From Caprella mutica (taxonomy: Eukaryota > Arthropoda > Malacostraca > Amphipoda > Caprellidae), in the NCBI GenBank assembly GCA_947561585.1, contig CANNZV010001455.1, forward strand, positions 124,001 to 188,000: 64,000 bases of DNA, given 5' to 3'. This document shows, piece after piece, positions 46,401 to 59,165 of the stretch. The notes below the pieces were generated by a model that had not been told where the DNA came from, made no database searches, and worked only from the letters and a program-made list of their open reading frames with translations. Position 1 is the stretch's first letter, and each line of letters starts with the position of its first letter. The position numbers and the translations under genes are program-made.

Positions 46401-48526
46401 TTTCTCTCAAAATCTAATCAAAATGTTTCTTGACAATGAACAATCATCCCACCAAATTTCAAGTAATTTTGTTGAATACTTTTTGAGTTATTGAGTTATA
46501 AATAGCCTTGACCTTGATCTTTGACCCTATCGCACCCATAATTTAGACTAATGGTTCCTGGATATTGACCAACTGTCCCACCAACTTTTATGCAATATGG
46601 TTGTATAGTGTTTGAGTTACAAATGACCTTGACCTTTGACCGGATTGCTCCCAAAATTCTCCCAGATGGTTACCAAATTCTAGGCAATTTGGTTTAATAT
46701 TTTTGAGTTATGCGAATAACAAGATGATATATAAAAAGATATATAAATGCCGTCTAAAATATAACCTTCTGCATTCCGCAAAGGTATTTACACTCATAAA
46801 ATAGCTTCTAACATTCATTTCAGTTGTAGAAACATACTTAAAGCAAGTAAATATCATGGTAAATTCCTATTAAGGCTTAACAAACACAATATCTGCATTG
46901 TTTCTATACAAATATTTCTACGTAACAACAATGTTGTTATATTATTTTTCACTGCTCTACTCATGAGGTAGTTCCACTGAATGACTGACTGTGTGGACAC
47001 AGCTTGACTTTCATTCTGCTTTAGGGTGAAACTAAATGGATGGGACAACAGATACATCATCTGGAGTTCCCCTGAAAGAACGTCTTCTTGGCAACCAGTT
47101 GGTCAAGGGATAGCAGATAATTTAGTCTGGCGTACCTTTGAGTTCGATTACAGAGTTGTGATGCAATTCAAAGTCACAGTGGAGCAACTGAATTCATCTG
47201 ATGTAAGTATTCCCTTGACTGCTTTGCTTCATGAATTAGTCTGTGAGAAATACATTTGTTAGTAACAAAGAATATTGAAGTTATTTTGTACACTTCTTTA
47301 TTCAGTCATATTCAAGAGGCAAATATTGTCCACAATTAGTAACTTTTTCCTCTTTCTCATGACGCTAATATTGGAAATATTTACGTATTAATTAATAATT
47401 AGGCATCGATTATTTCAATTCTTGTATATGTTAATAAATTAATCCTAAATTAGTCTTGGAAAAACTACATGTTAAACTTCAAAATAACTTTTTATTCCAT
47501 TGTAATGTTTACATTTGAATTCAAAGTTTTGCATTCTCATTTTCTTTTTACTATGTTTTTTTTCTCGATATAATTACAGTAAATTAGTTCCACACACGAA
47601 ATTAATCATAATTCATGTAATTCGACCATCCGTAAGATGGGGCTAGTGATTGGTTATCACTTATATATATAAAATTAGTTTTCATATATTTATTATAATT
47701 ATTATTTTCCTTTTCCATCTGTGAGTGCAGTACATCATGGACTGTGTTCTTTTAATCACAGTTGTAGGTGACACTATGCACAGGGTAGCTTTAATGCAGT
47801 CATGAGCACTCTCTATCACTGATGAACACTTTCACTTTGTGTTTTTCAATCAAATCATTTCCAATTCTCTCCAACATGAGGATTCCAAAACAAAACAAAA
47901 AACGCGGTCAAAACCTCCCCTTGTATATACTCCCCGGACAAAAAAACCCGTGCACTAAACCCCCGGGCAAACACCCTCCAAGCAAAAAACACCGGTGGAA
48001 AAAACCCCCGGTCGATATATATAGCCTAATTTTTTTTATTAATATATTTAACATTATTCAATGCGAACCAATAACTAATACATTTTCGGCGAAAATATGA
48101 CAAATTTTCTAGGAAATATGGTATAACTATTTCATAGTAAATCATTTTGTCACTATATTACCCAACCGGACCGCTAACCTAACCTTGGGTGCACTATATA
48201 TCTTTATATTTATAACATATAGTAATTTTATTAATAAAAAATTAATGAAAATTAATGTAAATGAATTAGGCTATTCATATCGACGGGGTTTTTTTTCATC
48301 GTTTTATTAACATTTTTTTTTGTCCGAGGGGAATTTGACCGGGTTATTTTGTACGTTTGTTTGTCATGTCACACTCAATGAGACGATAAAATAAAACAGA
48401 AACATTGCCTCAGCTTCGTCATGCTTAGTCGCTAATTTGAACATTTTCCTCTTTGCTAATTATTGTTCATTTTTCTGACAGGGTGGAATAAATCTGTTCC
48501 ACTTTGAGAGTCCTGCCAGCAAATAA
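43470..48526 (+). CDS. Small secreted protein, possible discoidin-like (galactose-binding) fold, 3 exons
   Basis: Exons 43470-43723, 47025-47202 and 48482-48526 join in phase (CG|G; GAT|GGT) to 477 nt, 158 aa. A signal peptide (MVDKLLVVLLLLPLLTF) is followed by VLEYIGATVTGDSGEY, an acidic segment with CIDGDEDISACV, LGQPYWLSSVRVKLNGWDNR and WRTFEFDYRVVMQFKVTVEQ. The order of strands, the paired Cys and the surface-exposed W/R pattern suggest an F5/8 type C-like jelly roll, but I cannot name a family. The third exon codes only GGINLFHFESPASK and stop; this is inferred from a matching acceptor and phase, and part of it is triplicated downstream. Introns hold two DNA elements (43935-46150, 47886-48352). 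Confidence 0.65.
43935..46150. mobile_element. hAT-like element with tccgaacc words, TSD aataaatg
   Basis: The ends cagagctgggcg and cgcccagctctg are perfect 12-bp complements, flanked by exact 8-bp repeats aataaatg (43927-43934, 46151-46158). Inside each end about 10 copies of gttccgaa / tccgaacc words occur (43965-44090, 46000-46125), in both orientations. The 2.2-kb AT-rich core shows no transposase. It sits in intron 1 of the 43.5-kb gene. Confidence 0.92.
46262..46745. repeat. Degenerate gaccttgacctttgacc repeat, SINE-like head
   Basis: Three or four diverged units of about 110-120 bp share tgaccttgacctttgacc, ccaccaa.ttt..gcaat and ttgagttat. The region opens with gctctcggtagagcacctacc, which recalls the D-arm/box A of a tRNA gene, so a tRNA-derived SINE origin is possible; no box B is convincing. 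Confidence 0.5.
47886..48352. mobile_element. Element with ccccggacaaa words, intron 2 of the 43.5-kb gene
   Basis: The left arm (about 47886-48015: aacgcggtcaaaacctcccc, ccggacaaaaaaaccc, ggtcgatata) is the imperfect complement of the right arm (about 48277-48352: tatcgacggggtttttttt, tttttgtccgaggggaattt, gaccgggttattttg). Several ccccgg(g/a)caaa words lie inside. The target duplication could not be fixed. Confidence 0.65.
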
Positions 48527-48596
48527 CTGCACCACTTTGAGAGTCCTGCCAGCAAATAACTGCACCACTTTGAGAGTCCTGACAGCACTATCGCTG
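48499..48596 (+). repeat. 33-bp triplication over the last coding exon
   Basis: ccactttgagagtcctgcc plus agcaaataactgca repeats at 48499, 48532 and 48565 (third copy partial). The first copy is the coding end and stop codon of the upstream gene; the later copies lie in the 3' UTR. Confidence 0.9.
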
Positions 48597-48599
48597 TCA

Positions 48600-49540
48600 C
48601 AAACTAACAGCTCTCTCAACTAATAAGGACAGCAGTCACCTTTGACATAAAGGACAAATAATATAATTTCTTAATTGAAAAAAATGTTTCTTATTATATC
48701 CTTTGAAGTATGCTAATTTTGTTCTAATATTTTCTGTTGGTGTTCTGATTTGTATTTAGGAATTTAGGGGAGAAATAACCTACCTACCTTTAATTGGATA
48801 ATTTGGTTAGAATTTAAACTATTCCGAGTAATGAGCAGAAATTAAAGGAATTAAAATGGTAATTATTTTTCATATTTTGAGTATTGTTGAAAATAATGTT
48901 TGTAATATTTCTTGTAATTTGTTTATTATATTTCTATAAAAATTTCATTCAATAATTTGTATGGTAGGACCTAACTATTTCTCCTCTAATTTTGAAAAGT
49001 GAAATAAGATAAACATTTGATTTGTGTGCATCTATAATTTATTTTAATTTCTTATATTATTCTGCAGTGCTATCAATGTTTCAGACTGACAATCAAAGTT
49101 AGAGTATGTACCACATATGGCACATCGTACAGGGTAGGGTTAAACACTCAGGTGTTGTGACAGACACTTTTTCACTGTGTTTAAAATGTACTTGTTTTTG
49201 TTCTTGTTATTGTATGTTGCTTGAAGTTCCTTCGATAAATCTTATTTACATAAATACAATATATTAAAATGTTATGAATATTTCTCCCTGCCTATGTTTA
49301 ATGAATTAATTATACTACATAACCATAATCAATATGTGAGAAATAAAAAACTGCAGTTAATAACAATTCATTTCCATCCCACTTTATTCATAACTTATAA
49401 TAAAGCAACTGTTTCTAATTAAATAAAAGTGTCAGTCAGTGGCAATAAGTTTTCAATGCTGCAATTTGGTGCAATAAAATTCCTATCGAATAGAGAGACT
49501 TAACAATAGGTGAACCGCAAAAATGTACTTCTTCAGTGGA
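48600..49540. other. 3' flank of the 43.5-kb gene
   Basis: AT-rich, no coding similarity or clear repeat seen. Polyadenylation site not fixed. Confidence 0.5.
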
Positions 49541-50998
49541 CCGCGCGGGTTATTTTAACCCGCACTATTAAAAGATGTTATTAGGGCTTAATTATACGAT
49601 GAATGAAGGATTCATTTGAGCAAATGACTGTTAATTTATTAGATAACGGTATCTTTAGAGTTTTTTACTCGGTTTCTATAGTTAGTAATAGTTAAAACAT
49701 TGTTTATAGTTAGCTTACATTTTATTATGTCAAGTAAAATATTGTATGTACATCAAAGTTTAAAATGCAAGTAGACCAAACACAAATATTAAAGCATAGT
49801 ATCATCGTTATATAATGAATATTATAGAAGAATATCATCGTTTTTACATGTAGTATGTAGCGATATGAAAACAGCCTCAGATAACCATACTGACTAATAT
49901 TTATCTCGAATAATTATGATATGTGAAGTACATTTCCCACTGGCAGGAGGACATTTGCATCTCCTAGACTCCTACATCGTTTTTCTAGTTTAGTCCCAGT
50001 ACTTTCAAGTGTAGATCACTGAATTGTTCACAAGTCTTTCGATGTTGAAGGCACCATTTCAAAATCTGGTTTTTCTTCTTCAGATCAGTTTCAAAAAGAA
50101 ATTTCCTACATATTGTAGAACCTGTAACCCCTCAATATACATACATATCTGGATTACATTTATACCTTTACAATTGAATCTGACAAATTGAGTAGCTACA
50201 TCATAGTGAAATTTGCAGGGGCCAACAAAGTGATGACTCCTTCTTATATGACATAGTAAGTTATAGTAATTTTATTCAACAGAGTCTGAAATATTTTAGG
50301 ATTAGTTGAGATAGAAAAATCTGTATGAAGCAGAGGGAAAATTAATTTTGCTATATGTTCTTGTTGTTCTTGAGTAGTAGTGTTGTATGCGAGGCGCTTT
50401 GGGTAATTTTATACCAGTAGGAATTTCTTATATAATACAATTCATAGTTCCGATGACTGTTATCTTCTTCAGTAAATTCTCTGCTAGTTCTACAGACGGG
50501 GAAAAGGTTGTTTGTAGTAACATTCTCTCCTGAACCAGAGAAAAGGACCGTAAGTTCAAAAATAGCAAAATCTGATAATGGATTCTCTTTGTGTTTGTGT
50601 CAATAACTATCTCTTCAAAATGAGGAAATCCATTTTCTAAGTATTTACACGTCACAATTACAAGTAACCTAAATGGTTACCGAATTACCTGGTTCACCAG
50701 TCATGTATTGAGTTAACTGATATCGCGTATTTGTCGAAAAGAGATGCTCATCAATAGTTACGAAACTCTTGCCTTATGATTTGTCCATAGGTGATGCCAT
50801 AATTTTTTTTTTCATTTGTGAGCCTTCTTGGCAACATGTTTACTGGTTTGGCTGTTAACACAGTACTGAAATGAGTGAGCAAGTGCTCAACTATTATCCC
50901 ACAAGTATTGTGCGACTCTGCTTAGATTTGTCAATTCATTATCTCAAGTTAACGTCAAAATGAAATTTTATGAGAGCGGGTTAAAATGACCCGCTGGG
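49540..50998 (-). mobile_element. Second decayed piggyBac-like element
   Basis: Both sides carry gcgggt.attttaacccgc (49543-49563; complement 50975-50995), with TTAA at 49555-49558 and 50981-50984; by the TTAA rule the core would be 49559-50980. On the minus strand, DEHLFSTNTRYQLTQYM (about 50760-50700) and SVELAENLLKKITVIGTM (about 50490-50435) match the IDE.L..RYM and NL.L...LL...T..VGT motifs of piggyBac transposases. The reading frame is broken and much shorter than usual. Which TTAA pair is the true border is unclear. Confidence 0.75.
50400..50775 (-). pseudogene. piggyBac transposase remnant (copy 2)
   Basis: Contains the two motif blocks given for the element, joined by frameshifts. 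The downstream text EIPTGIKLPKAPRIQ (about 50425-50380) suggests a decayed continuation. Only a central piece of the usual 550-600 aa transposase survives. Confidence 0.7.
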
Positions 50999-51212
50999 CT
51001 TTAGAGGTAAATGTTAAAATAACTCTTTAAATAATTTAGGAACAAATTTTAAATTTCTCATGAATATCGACCTCGAATATTCATGAAAAGCCAGTAAAAT
51101 TCATATACAGAGACATAACAGAAGTAAATAGACACCACGAAAAACTGTTTATTGCATTAAACATGTAATTTACAAAAACTAAAGAAAAAATTAATGATCA
51201 CAAATTTAAATA

Positions 51213-51540
51213 CTAATATTTAGTTGGCATTCCCTTTGCATCTTTTAGTGCAAGGACCCTCCTAGGCATTCCAGAGACTAATTTCCCCAATATCATCTTG
51301 AGGAATTTCTTGCCATGTTTTTTACGCAGTAATCCTAGAAGTTCAGGTTTATTAGATGGTTTTCTTTCCGTTTTGTGTAGGCTCTGGTCTAACATACTCC
51401 TCAGGTGTTCTATGGGGTTCATATCTGGAGACTGACATTGCCATGGGAGTTTTTTATCCTATTCTCCTTCAACCAAAGTTGGGTTGCTCTTGCGGTGTGA
51501 CAGTGAGCTCCATCTTCCATGAATAGGGTATTATCTTTGT
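51213..51540 (-). pseudogene. Tc1-like transposase C-terminal fragment
   Basis: The minus strand reads TLFMEDGAHCHTARATQLWL, then after a frameshift CQSPDMNPIEHLRSMLDQSL, KLVSGMPRRVLALKDAKGMP and TKY with stop. This is the standard end of Tc1 transposases: QD.A..H, SPD.NPIE.LW, LV.SMPRR, G..TKY. The N-terminal DNA-binding part and first catalytic Asp are missing; the fragment is dead. No inverted ends could be assigned. Confidence 0.9.
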
Positions 51541-53825
51541 TGTTAATTTTTTAGTCCTGTTAGAAAAATTCTACTGATTATTTAGCAAAATTTCATGAGA
51601 CCATTAATGGAATTAAGGAATTGATTATATGAACTACTGTTCATAAACTTGTAAGGACCTCCACAAGAATTGTTGTATTTATTTCTAATAATTAAAAACA
51701 TTTAATCCAATATTAGAAGCAATGTTCACATAAGTTTTCAAAAACCTGGTGTTTTTGTTTAAACAATTTCTCTTTTTTGCAAGTTTCTAGACCTAACTTT
51801 GTGTTACACTTTGCATCTCCACGTTATCTTATCTAATCAGTCCTTGATAAGAGATTCTCTGAATTGTAAGTTCAGTGTGTATATAATAATTGGTGGTGTT
51901 TTTAATTAACTTCAAATGACTTCAGGTATGAGAATTTTAAACACACCTTTATTTTGGGCAAATCACTGTAAATTCTTAAAAGAACAAACCTTTTATAGCT
52001 AACTAGTGGTTTTCCTTTATCTTCATCGATATCAGAATAAGAAGTGTCTGTAGGAAGAATTACTCATTAGTTTTTCTCCATACAAGGAAATAATTGACAC
52101 AATTTTATTCAAAATATTCTGAATTTTTTTCTTGTGACGATAACAAATAAGAACTGATATAAACTCTCTAGGTTTCAATCTTACTTAGTTTCGAAATCTC
52201 TTCCACTCTTGCACAGTCACAACACTGAAGTCAAACTGGGCCGAAAGGAAATTTATATTTACTCTTTCTCTATAATATAATAGTTATCATCTGAATTGAG
52301 AATCGTTTACTTCAACGTTGACCTATATTTATAAATCATCAAACATCCGAAAACAGTATACCTGTTGATAAAACATAAATTCAATAAATAATAAACAGCA
52401 TCCTGGTTTTCATATTCGGTTTGAGTGCCTAAATTTGATCACAAGAAAGTAACAGGTTTAATATCTTGAAGAAGCTATTTTCTCCGGTAAAAGTAACTTC
52501 AAGGTAAAGTCACTAGATTCTTAACAAAGTTTAAGGAGGGAGTTTATAAACATATAAAGGGACTTTATGCTTATGACTCTGCTTATTTTACACATTTATA
52601 CATGCAGTGTGTCATACATGCACACATTGCACATAGTAACGTGTAACAGGTGGTAGAGTTTGATATTAGTCATTCATAATTAACATATCGCCTAATTCTA
52701 GGATCCCTATCCATGTTTCTAGATACATCGCTATTCAAAAAGAATTTTGGTTCATGTAAAAATGCTATTCTTTTAATGGAAAAATAAGGTCTTCTTAATA
52801 AGCAAAAATTCTCCCTTAATGAATTTTGAATTTTGAATCTTTAATAATTTATTTAGATTCAGTGTTTAGAAGGCACTCCTCTTTTAATCATCTCTGTCCC
52901 CACTATAACATTAGAGTGGGATGTATCGACCAGACCAATAAAAATAGAGTGAAATCAATGTCTCCGCCATGGCCTGAGTCAATAGTCAGGACTCATTATA
53001 TCCGGATTAATATTCGAAAAAGGGAATAGCAATTCTGATGAGCTTTCGATACGGAGGAAAATAAAGAGTCTCCATTTTTGGCATTCGATTCCAAAGGAAT
53101 TTGAATACCGGGAATTCATTAATGAAAATTGACTGAGAAACAGGGAATTTTATGATTTGTTATTTGTTGTTCAAATATAGTCTGTATTTCTAGTGAAGTT
53201 CTAAAAATGTTTGAATGAGACGAATATAAAAGATGATATTTGATGATAATAATCAAATTAATTCGAAAATATTAGTCATTTTCCAACTATTAATTTTTTT
53301 ATGATCACTTGATCGGTTATCAATATTGACCAGAGGTTCAGTGAGAATGAGAAAATAAATAAGAACTAATTCTTCCTTATTTCTTCTTTCTGTTTATTGA
53401 GAATCTATGCAATATACATTAACATTGTCTATTTATAAAGAAGTAAAATGTTAATATGGATTTCTAAATCATTAGTAGGTTTCACATTAACACCTTTTTT
53501 CTCATTTGAATCCATAATTAACTTCATGAAATAATCATTTATACTTTATGGTATTTAAAAAATCTTTTCCATTACTGTTTATAAATCAAAGGGTGTGAAA
53601 CTATGAAAACTATGATGTCATGCGACTCATACAAAGAGAAATGAATGTGAATGTGACAATCACATACAAAATGAATGAGAGAGAATCATAGCATTTAAGA
53701 AAGAATGCAATTGACGGGATCAAATATTAATACCTATTTGCAATAATTTTTTGATAAAATATGAAATTCCAATTAGTAAAGTTTATTTTTAAATTCAAAA
53801 GCTGTTTTAGTTAAATGTTCAGCAG
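51541..53825. other. AT-rich region without recognisable genes
   Basis: Only short open frames with no family resemblance, and no strong repeat seen. Confidence 0.5.
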
Positions 53826-54385
53826 TCACTGAATATTGCCCAACACAACCTAATAACACTACAGGCTGTCTACCATCAGGAAGCTAACAGTTTTTGCCCC
53901 ACTTTTACCACCACTCAAGTATCTAATTGAAAAGTGTTGTTATTATTCAAATATTCCTTAACAGGTTGTTGTCTGTCAAGAACCATATATATATATATTT
54001 TGTCACTTAAATATATTAAGGCATCCTTTAAAGAATGGAAGTGTTATTGCATCACTTTAACTTCCATTAAGTATCTATATATTAAAGGCAGTAGTCAGTC
54101 AAGAACCAAAGTGTTATCGCACCACTTTAACTTTCATTTATTTGGCGATAAATTCAATCACCTTTTGGTTCTTGAACCAAAGAAATGGAAGTGACGAAAT
54201 CTTATTGATCCTTTTTAACCACCACTTAAGTACATGAAGGACCGTCCTTAGCCAAGAGACAGATGTAATTGCACCACTAAAGTACACGAAGGACAGTCTT
54301 CAGTTAAGTACCATTGTTTTGCACCGTCACTTAGGTACACTAAAGGAAGTCTTTTTAGAAGAACCAAAGTGATTTTTTCTCACGT
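53826..54385. repeat. Degenerate 60-75 bp tandem repeat
   Basis: About seven diverged units share gcaccactttaactt, aagtatcta/aagtacac, aaggcagt or aaggacagt, and cagtcaagaacca. Strong decay indicates an old array. Confidence 0.7.
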
Positions 54386-55960
54386 TAGTACACACACTAC
54401 CAGCATATTGTGAGCAGAGGTCGAGAAGTGTCGCTCGTAATGGTGCTGCAGGTGGCGAAATAGAAGCAATATCACGGAGTGTCAATATTATTGGCACTTA
54501 CAAAGAAAAACCTCGCGATACAGACATTTACTATTATCAACTGTTATTCTGCTCTATTATTTAAATATTTTGATAGAATCTGAGGAAGAAAGTTAATAGG
54601 ATTTATTTTGCAGATACAAATGGATTAGGATTAGGTTTTGTTTTCTACTAACTTAGGTTTTCCAAAAAAAAATAACATTAACTAAAGTTTGACAGTTGAA
54701 GAGGATTCTATCAACAAAACAGACAGATTTTATCAAATATAATTGATTCTTTAAATATTTGTTTTGCTAAAATATTTGTATAAGCAAAAATACCTACACA
54801 AATAGAAGCCATACATAACAACGATTGAATAGATTTTTCCACTTCCCTTTATTTTATGCATGAATCTAAATCCGAGACACCAACTGTGTGATGGGAGTAC
54901 ATATACATCACCTCTGAGTTACGATTGCATGTAGCAATGCGGTTTGTCGAACATGCAACCCTTACCAATGCAGACAGAAATAGGGGCGCTATACCACCCC
55001 GAAATGTTTATTCTGCCTTTTGTTTCCAAAAGATATTGGAATATTAGCTTCATAGGAAGATTAAATTGGAAGATCTGAATTAGTGATAAAGGTTCACATT
55101 TATAATAACTAATGATTAGTTTCCCGTAGAATATTTAATAATTATATTGATTGGTATAAAGATAACTTATCAATGTATATTTATCCTGTACTACGCATTT
55201 ATCCATCTAATAAGAGCCGCGTTCGTCTGTCCGTCTGTCCGTGTGTCACAAAATGTGTTAAACAGTCATTCTATCAACAGCGCCACATAAAGTTGGTGTA
55301 AATAAGAGAAAAATCAAAGAAACAGTAATAGAAAAGAAAAACTAATAATTTGCTGCAGTATCATGACTACGGGGGTCACATGAAAATTATTAATTGGAAA
55401 TATAAAAGTTTTGATTCTAAAGAGTAAAAAATATAACTTTTAACAAATTGAATATGTTAATATTAGTTAATATGTATACATATGTGTGCATTTGAATACA
55501 ATCTTAAACCCATTATACTAATTGAACACTCAATGCATGAACAACAGGTACTGTATTAGTCATAAATAAGATTTAGTTCGTATAACATAACCTTGTCAAG
55601 TTCACCAACCTAGTGACGAACATGTCAGATTCCTACTCGATACAGAAGCTAATATCGCCAATTATCGGTTTGTGAACGATGATACAAAAGATCGTCTATC
55701 TGAACGATTCAACGAAACTAAAAGTCGTAATGAAACGTAAATTAATTCAATTATAGTGAAATGTCATTTGTCAGACATCCTCGACAAAATATCACAAAGG
55801 TAATTTATGAAATTATAATATTATAGTACAGTATATTTATACGATACAATGCAATTAATATGGACAATAACAGACGATCTGTAGATTACATATTTTCATA
55901 CTAGAAATAACTTACACATTCATACCAGCAAATATTTCAAGGTTACGTACCGCATATCTC
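54386..55960. other. Intergenic, no recognisable genes
   Basis: A gtccgtctgtccgtgtgtc microsatellite-like word at about 55228; otherwise nothing that I can name. Confidence 0.5.
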
Positions 55961-56125
55961 AATTAGGCTAAATTGCATTGATTTACCTTTTAATTTTTAT
56001 TTATATTCATGTTTAACTTTAATATTTATTTAATTGGGCTAAATTGCATTGATTTACCTTTTAATTTTTATTTATATTCTTGTTTAACTTTAATATTTAC
56101 TTAATTGGGGTAAATTGCATTGATA
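55961..56125. repeat. 71-bp direct repeat, 2.3 copies
   Basis: The unit from aattgggctaaattgcattg through tttaactttaatattta starts at 55961, 56032 and 56103 (third copy partial). Confidence 0.92.
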
Positions 56126-59100
56126 TGGTCATTAAAATGAGTACATCAATATTTAGTACATATTGAGACAAAATTATATCAAGTTCATTTTATGTATGGA
56201 TGATATCAAAGCCAGTTCCAGCTCAGCAGTTACCCCTCACAAAACTTCTCACCTTTGTTGTTTCTAAACTGTTTAATGTTTATGCTATTTTAATTATAAC
56301 AATTAAATCTCATTACTATTTCCTTTGATCTTTTAGCTCTTTGTTAGTTCTATTATTATTAATTACAGAGATAAAGGAAATCTATACAATGATTTAATAC
56401 CTCTTATGTAATTCTCAAGAAAAGCGAAATGGATTATACAGTTCCATTGCATTATCTTTTATATTTAGCTATATAGCCTTTATGTAGCATCAACTCTTCA
56501 TTTTCCTCTCATATAAGCTATTACGATACACTTGTGCTTGCGTCCTATTCAAATACACAATATATAAATTAGACTTTTTAAAAAGTAGATTTTTATCATC
56601 CATTAAATGACTTTGTTCATTGGTCCATTTCCATGTCTTATCGCTACCATCAAGTCCCCTGTACCTACATTATCTGTTAGGGATCTCTTCTGTCTATTTG
56701 TTAAGCCCATACTATATCAATAAATTCCTTAATGAAAATAGTGTGAAGACACAGGCTTGCATCTTTAACTACCTCATGAATAATCCACGGTTCTTAGGCA
56801 CACAAAACCAAGCCCCATAACTCATAGGCGTGAAGGTGATGACAAGGGACAATAACTATTATTCGGTCACAGTTTTCGACACCCTCTACCCTCACAATGG
56901 GGGCTATTGATTCGACTGGCGTAGGAATAGACACTGTGAAACAACGCCACCTATAGTCTTACTAGGCCTTGACATGAACTGCATATTCATTTTATAATTT
57001 GTGTAATCTTCTGGTTAATTTTGAATTTGTATTTCATATATTAACGGTTAGTCAACAATCTAAGATGTGAATATTTTAAAATGATCTTCTTGACTCAAAT
57101 ACTTTTCCATTTCATTGTCTGACATAACAGTCTTTTTTTTACATAAGTTTTTCTCTAACAATTTCCTTTTTATTTTTGCGATATAGTAGTTGTTTGATTC
57201 ATTTTTTCGATGTACCAGTTAATAATTTTTTCCCGACGCAAATAGACGTGTATTAGTTTTGACGTTGCAGTATCTAAGTATACTGATAGTGATAGAAATA
57301 GATTAACATTTTACGCTGACAATTGACTCTCTCACTACAATTAGGTACACACTGTGTGCTTATATTATGAAATAGAAATAATGTTTATGACGTTGCGGCT
57401 CATCCGTCACACATTAATTGTAACGATGCAACGTCACACTTCGTTAGTCACACGAAGAGGGTAAGTAGAGGGAAATTTGTCATGAGTGTGACGTCATCAG
57501 TACCTTTAGATGTTATAAAGTTTATCAAGGGTGTCATATATAAAAATAGCTGAAATATTAGTAACATTTTATTGTAGAAGAATATTTGATTCTATTTGTA
57601 TGTGTTTTGTCTTCCGCTTGTATATGATTCTTTTAAAAAAATTGAGAAAGTGAATGACCTATTATTTACAAGAATGTTAAATTTACCTTAAATAGTTTAC
57701 TTCAGTCTGCAAGGTACGTATCAGAAATTTAAATGATTTGGTCCAAGTGCCATTAAATGTGCTTTTGTCGTATATTAATGTTCAAACACCTCAGTACATT
57801 CATTGTATAAGTCATATCATGACATATCAAAGCAAAACATAAATGAATACCAACCTATAAACCCTCTCCTGCTTTCTAAGATGTAGCACACATTGTCTGA
57901 AGCCTCTTATCAATTTAGGGCTTCGGATAACCAGTTTGTTGTGGTTAGGAATTGTTACACAGGGACATATTCCAGGCTTTCATCCTAATTAATTCCTCTT
58001 GGAGAAATTCGCCACAAGTGTTATCCTGACAGGTTGTTCGAATGTTAGACGGTGGCTGAATTTCGACAATATCAGGTGTTCCTTTACAAGTCTCAAATCA
58101 TAAATTGAATTGATATGTATCCATCATCATTGAGAGGTTGATGGTAGTTCAAATTATTGGCAATAGAGTCGAAGATAAATGGTATATTTATGATTGTTGA
58201 ATCTTGAAATGTTGCTGTTTTTCCCAATGATTGTCAATCAGGTCGTAGCTTCTGAAAAATTGTAACGTTGTAGTTACATGGACATTCACATTATTCAAAA
58301 AGAAAGGCTTTACCATAGCAATCTAGTAGCTGGTTCGGAAAAATAATAACAACTTTAATTCTAAACAGATTTGAAAACTCTCTTTTCATTACCTTCACTT
58401 TTTTACTTAATTACACACGATTAGACAAAAAAAGGGGATAAATGGTAAGATAGCCATATTACGAGTATTTATTCAAATATATTAGGCAGAAGTCAGTGAT
58501 CTATTGAGACATCAGATGTACAAGTGTGTTTGAGAACATAAGTATAAATTTGCGGAACTAATTCTATGAACATCGCTAAGTACATTAATCTTCATCACCA
58601 TTAGGTACCATGTTAGTTTGTTTCCGTACTGACATGAGCATAGTACAAGCTACAATCCTGTAGTTTATTTGGATGAATTGCAGTCATCACATTATCTACA
58701 GTCCCTAACTTTAGTAACGGTGAACAACTACCCACACTGCAATTACCTCTAGACTCAAATGAGAGTCTAGAGACCTATAACAGTAGAGTCTGTGTGTAAT
58801 CCTTTGCCGCCAAATCATGCATTGGTGGCAGCGGTGGGAGTCCACCACTCTAATCATCCACCAAATCATGAATTAGACCAATGATGGGGGATTAGCTCTC
58901 ATCATGACTATTCTAATTGGGACTGTGAAAGTTTTATGTCCCCGCAATATGGTTTTGTGTTTGAATTTAGTGGGTAAACTCTTCTAAATTTATTACATTG
59001 ACATGGCTAGAATAATTATCAATTATAAAAATAAATATGCATAATTTTGAGGCTGTGAATTATGATAAATTAACTATACGTGATGAAAAACTACTGAAAA

Positions 59101-59165
59101 AAATGGTTTGATACTCCATAAAGTATCGTAAAACATAATTCTATAGGAATAATAGCGTTTATATA
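56126..59165. other. Intergenic, no recognisable genes
   Basis: AT-rich; the patch at 58745-58930 (including tctagactcaaatgagagtctaga) is richer in GC and palindromic but has no assignable feature. Confidence 0.5.
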
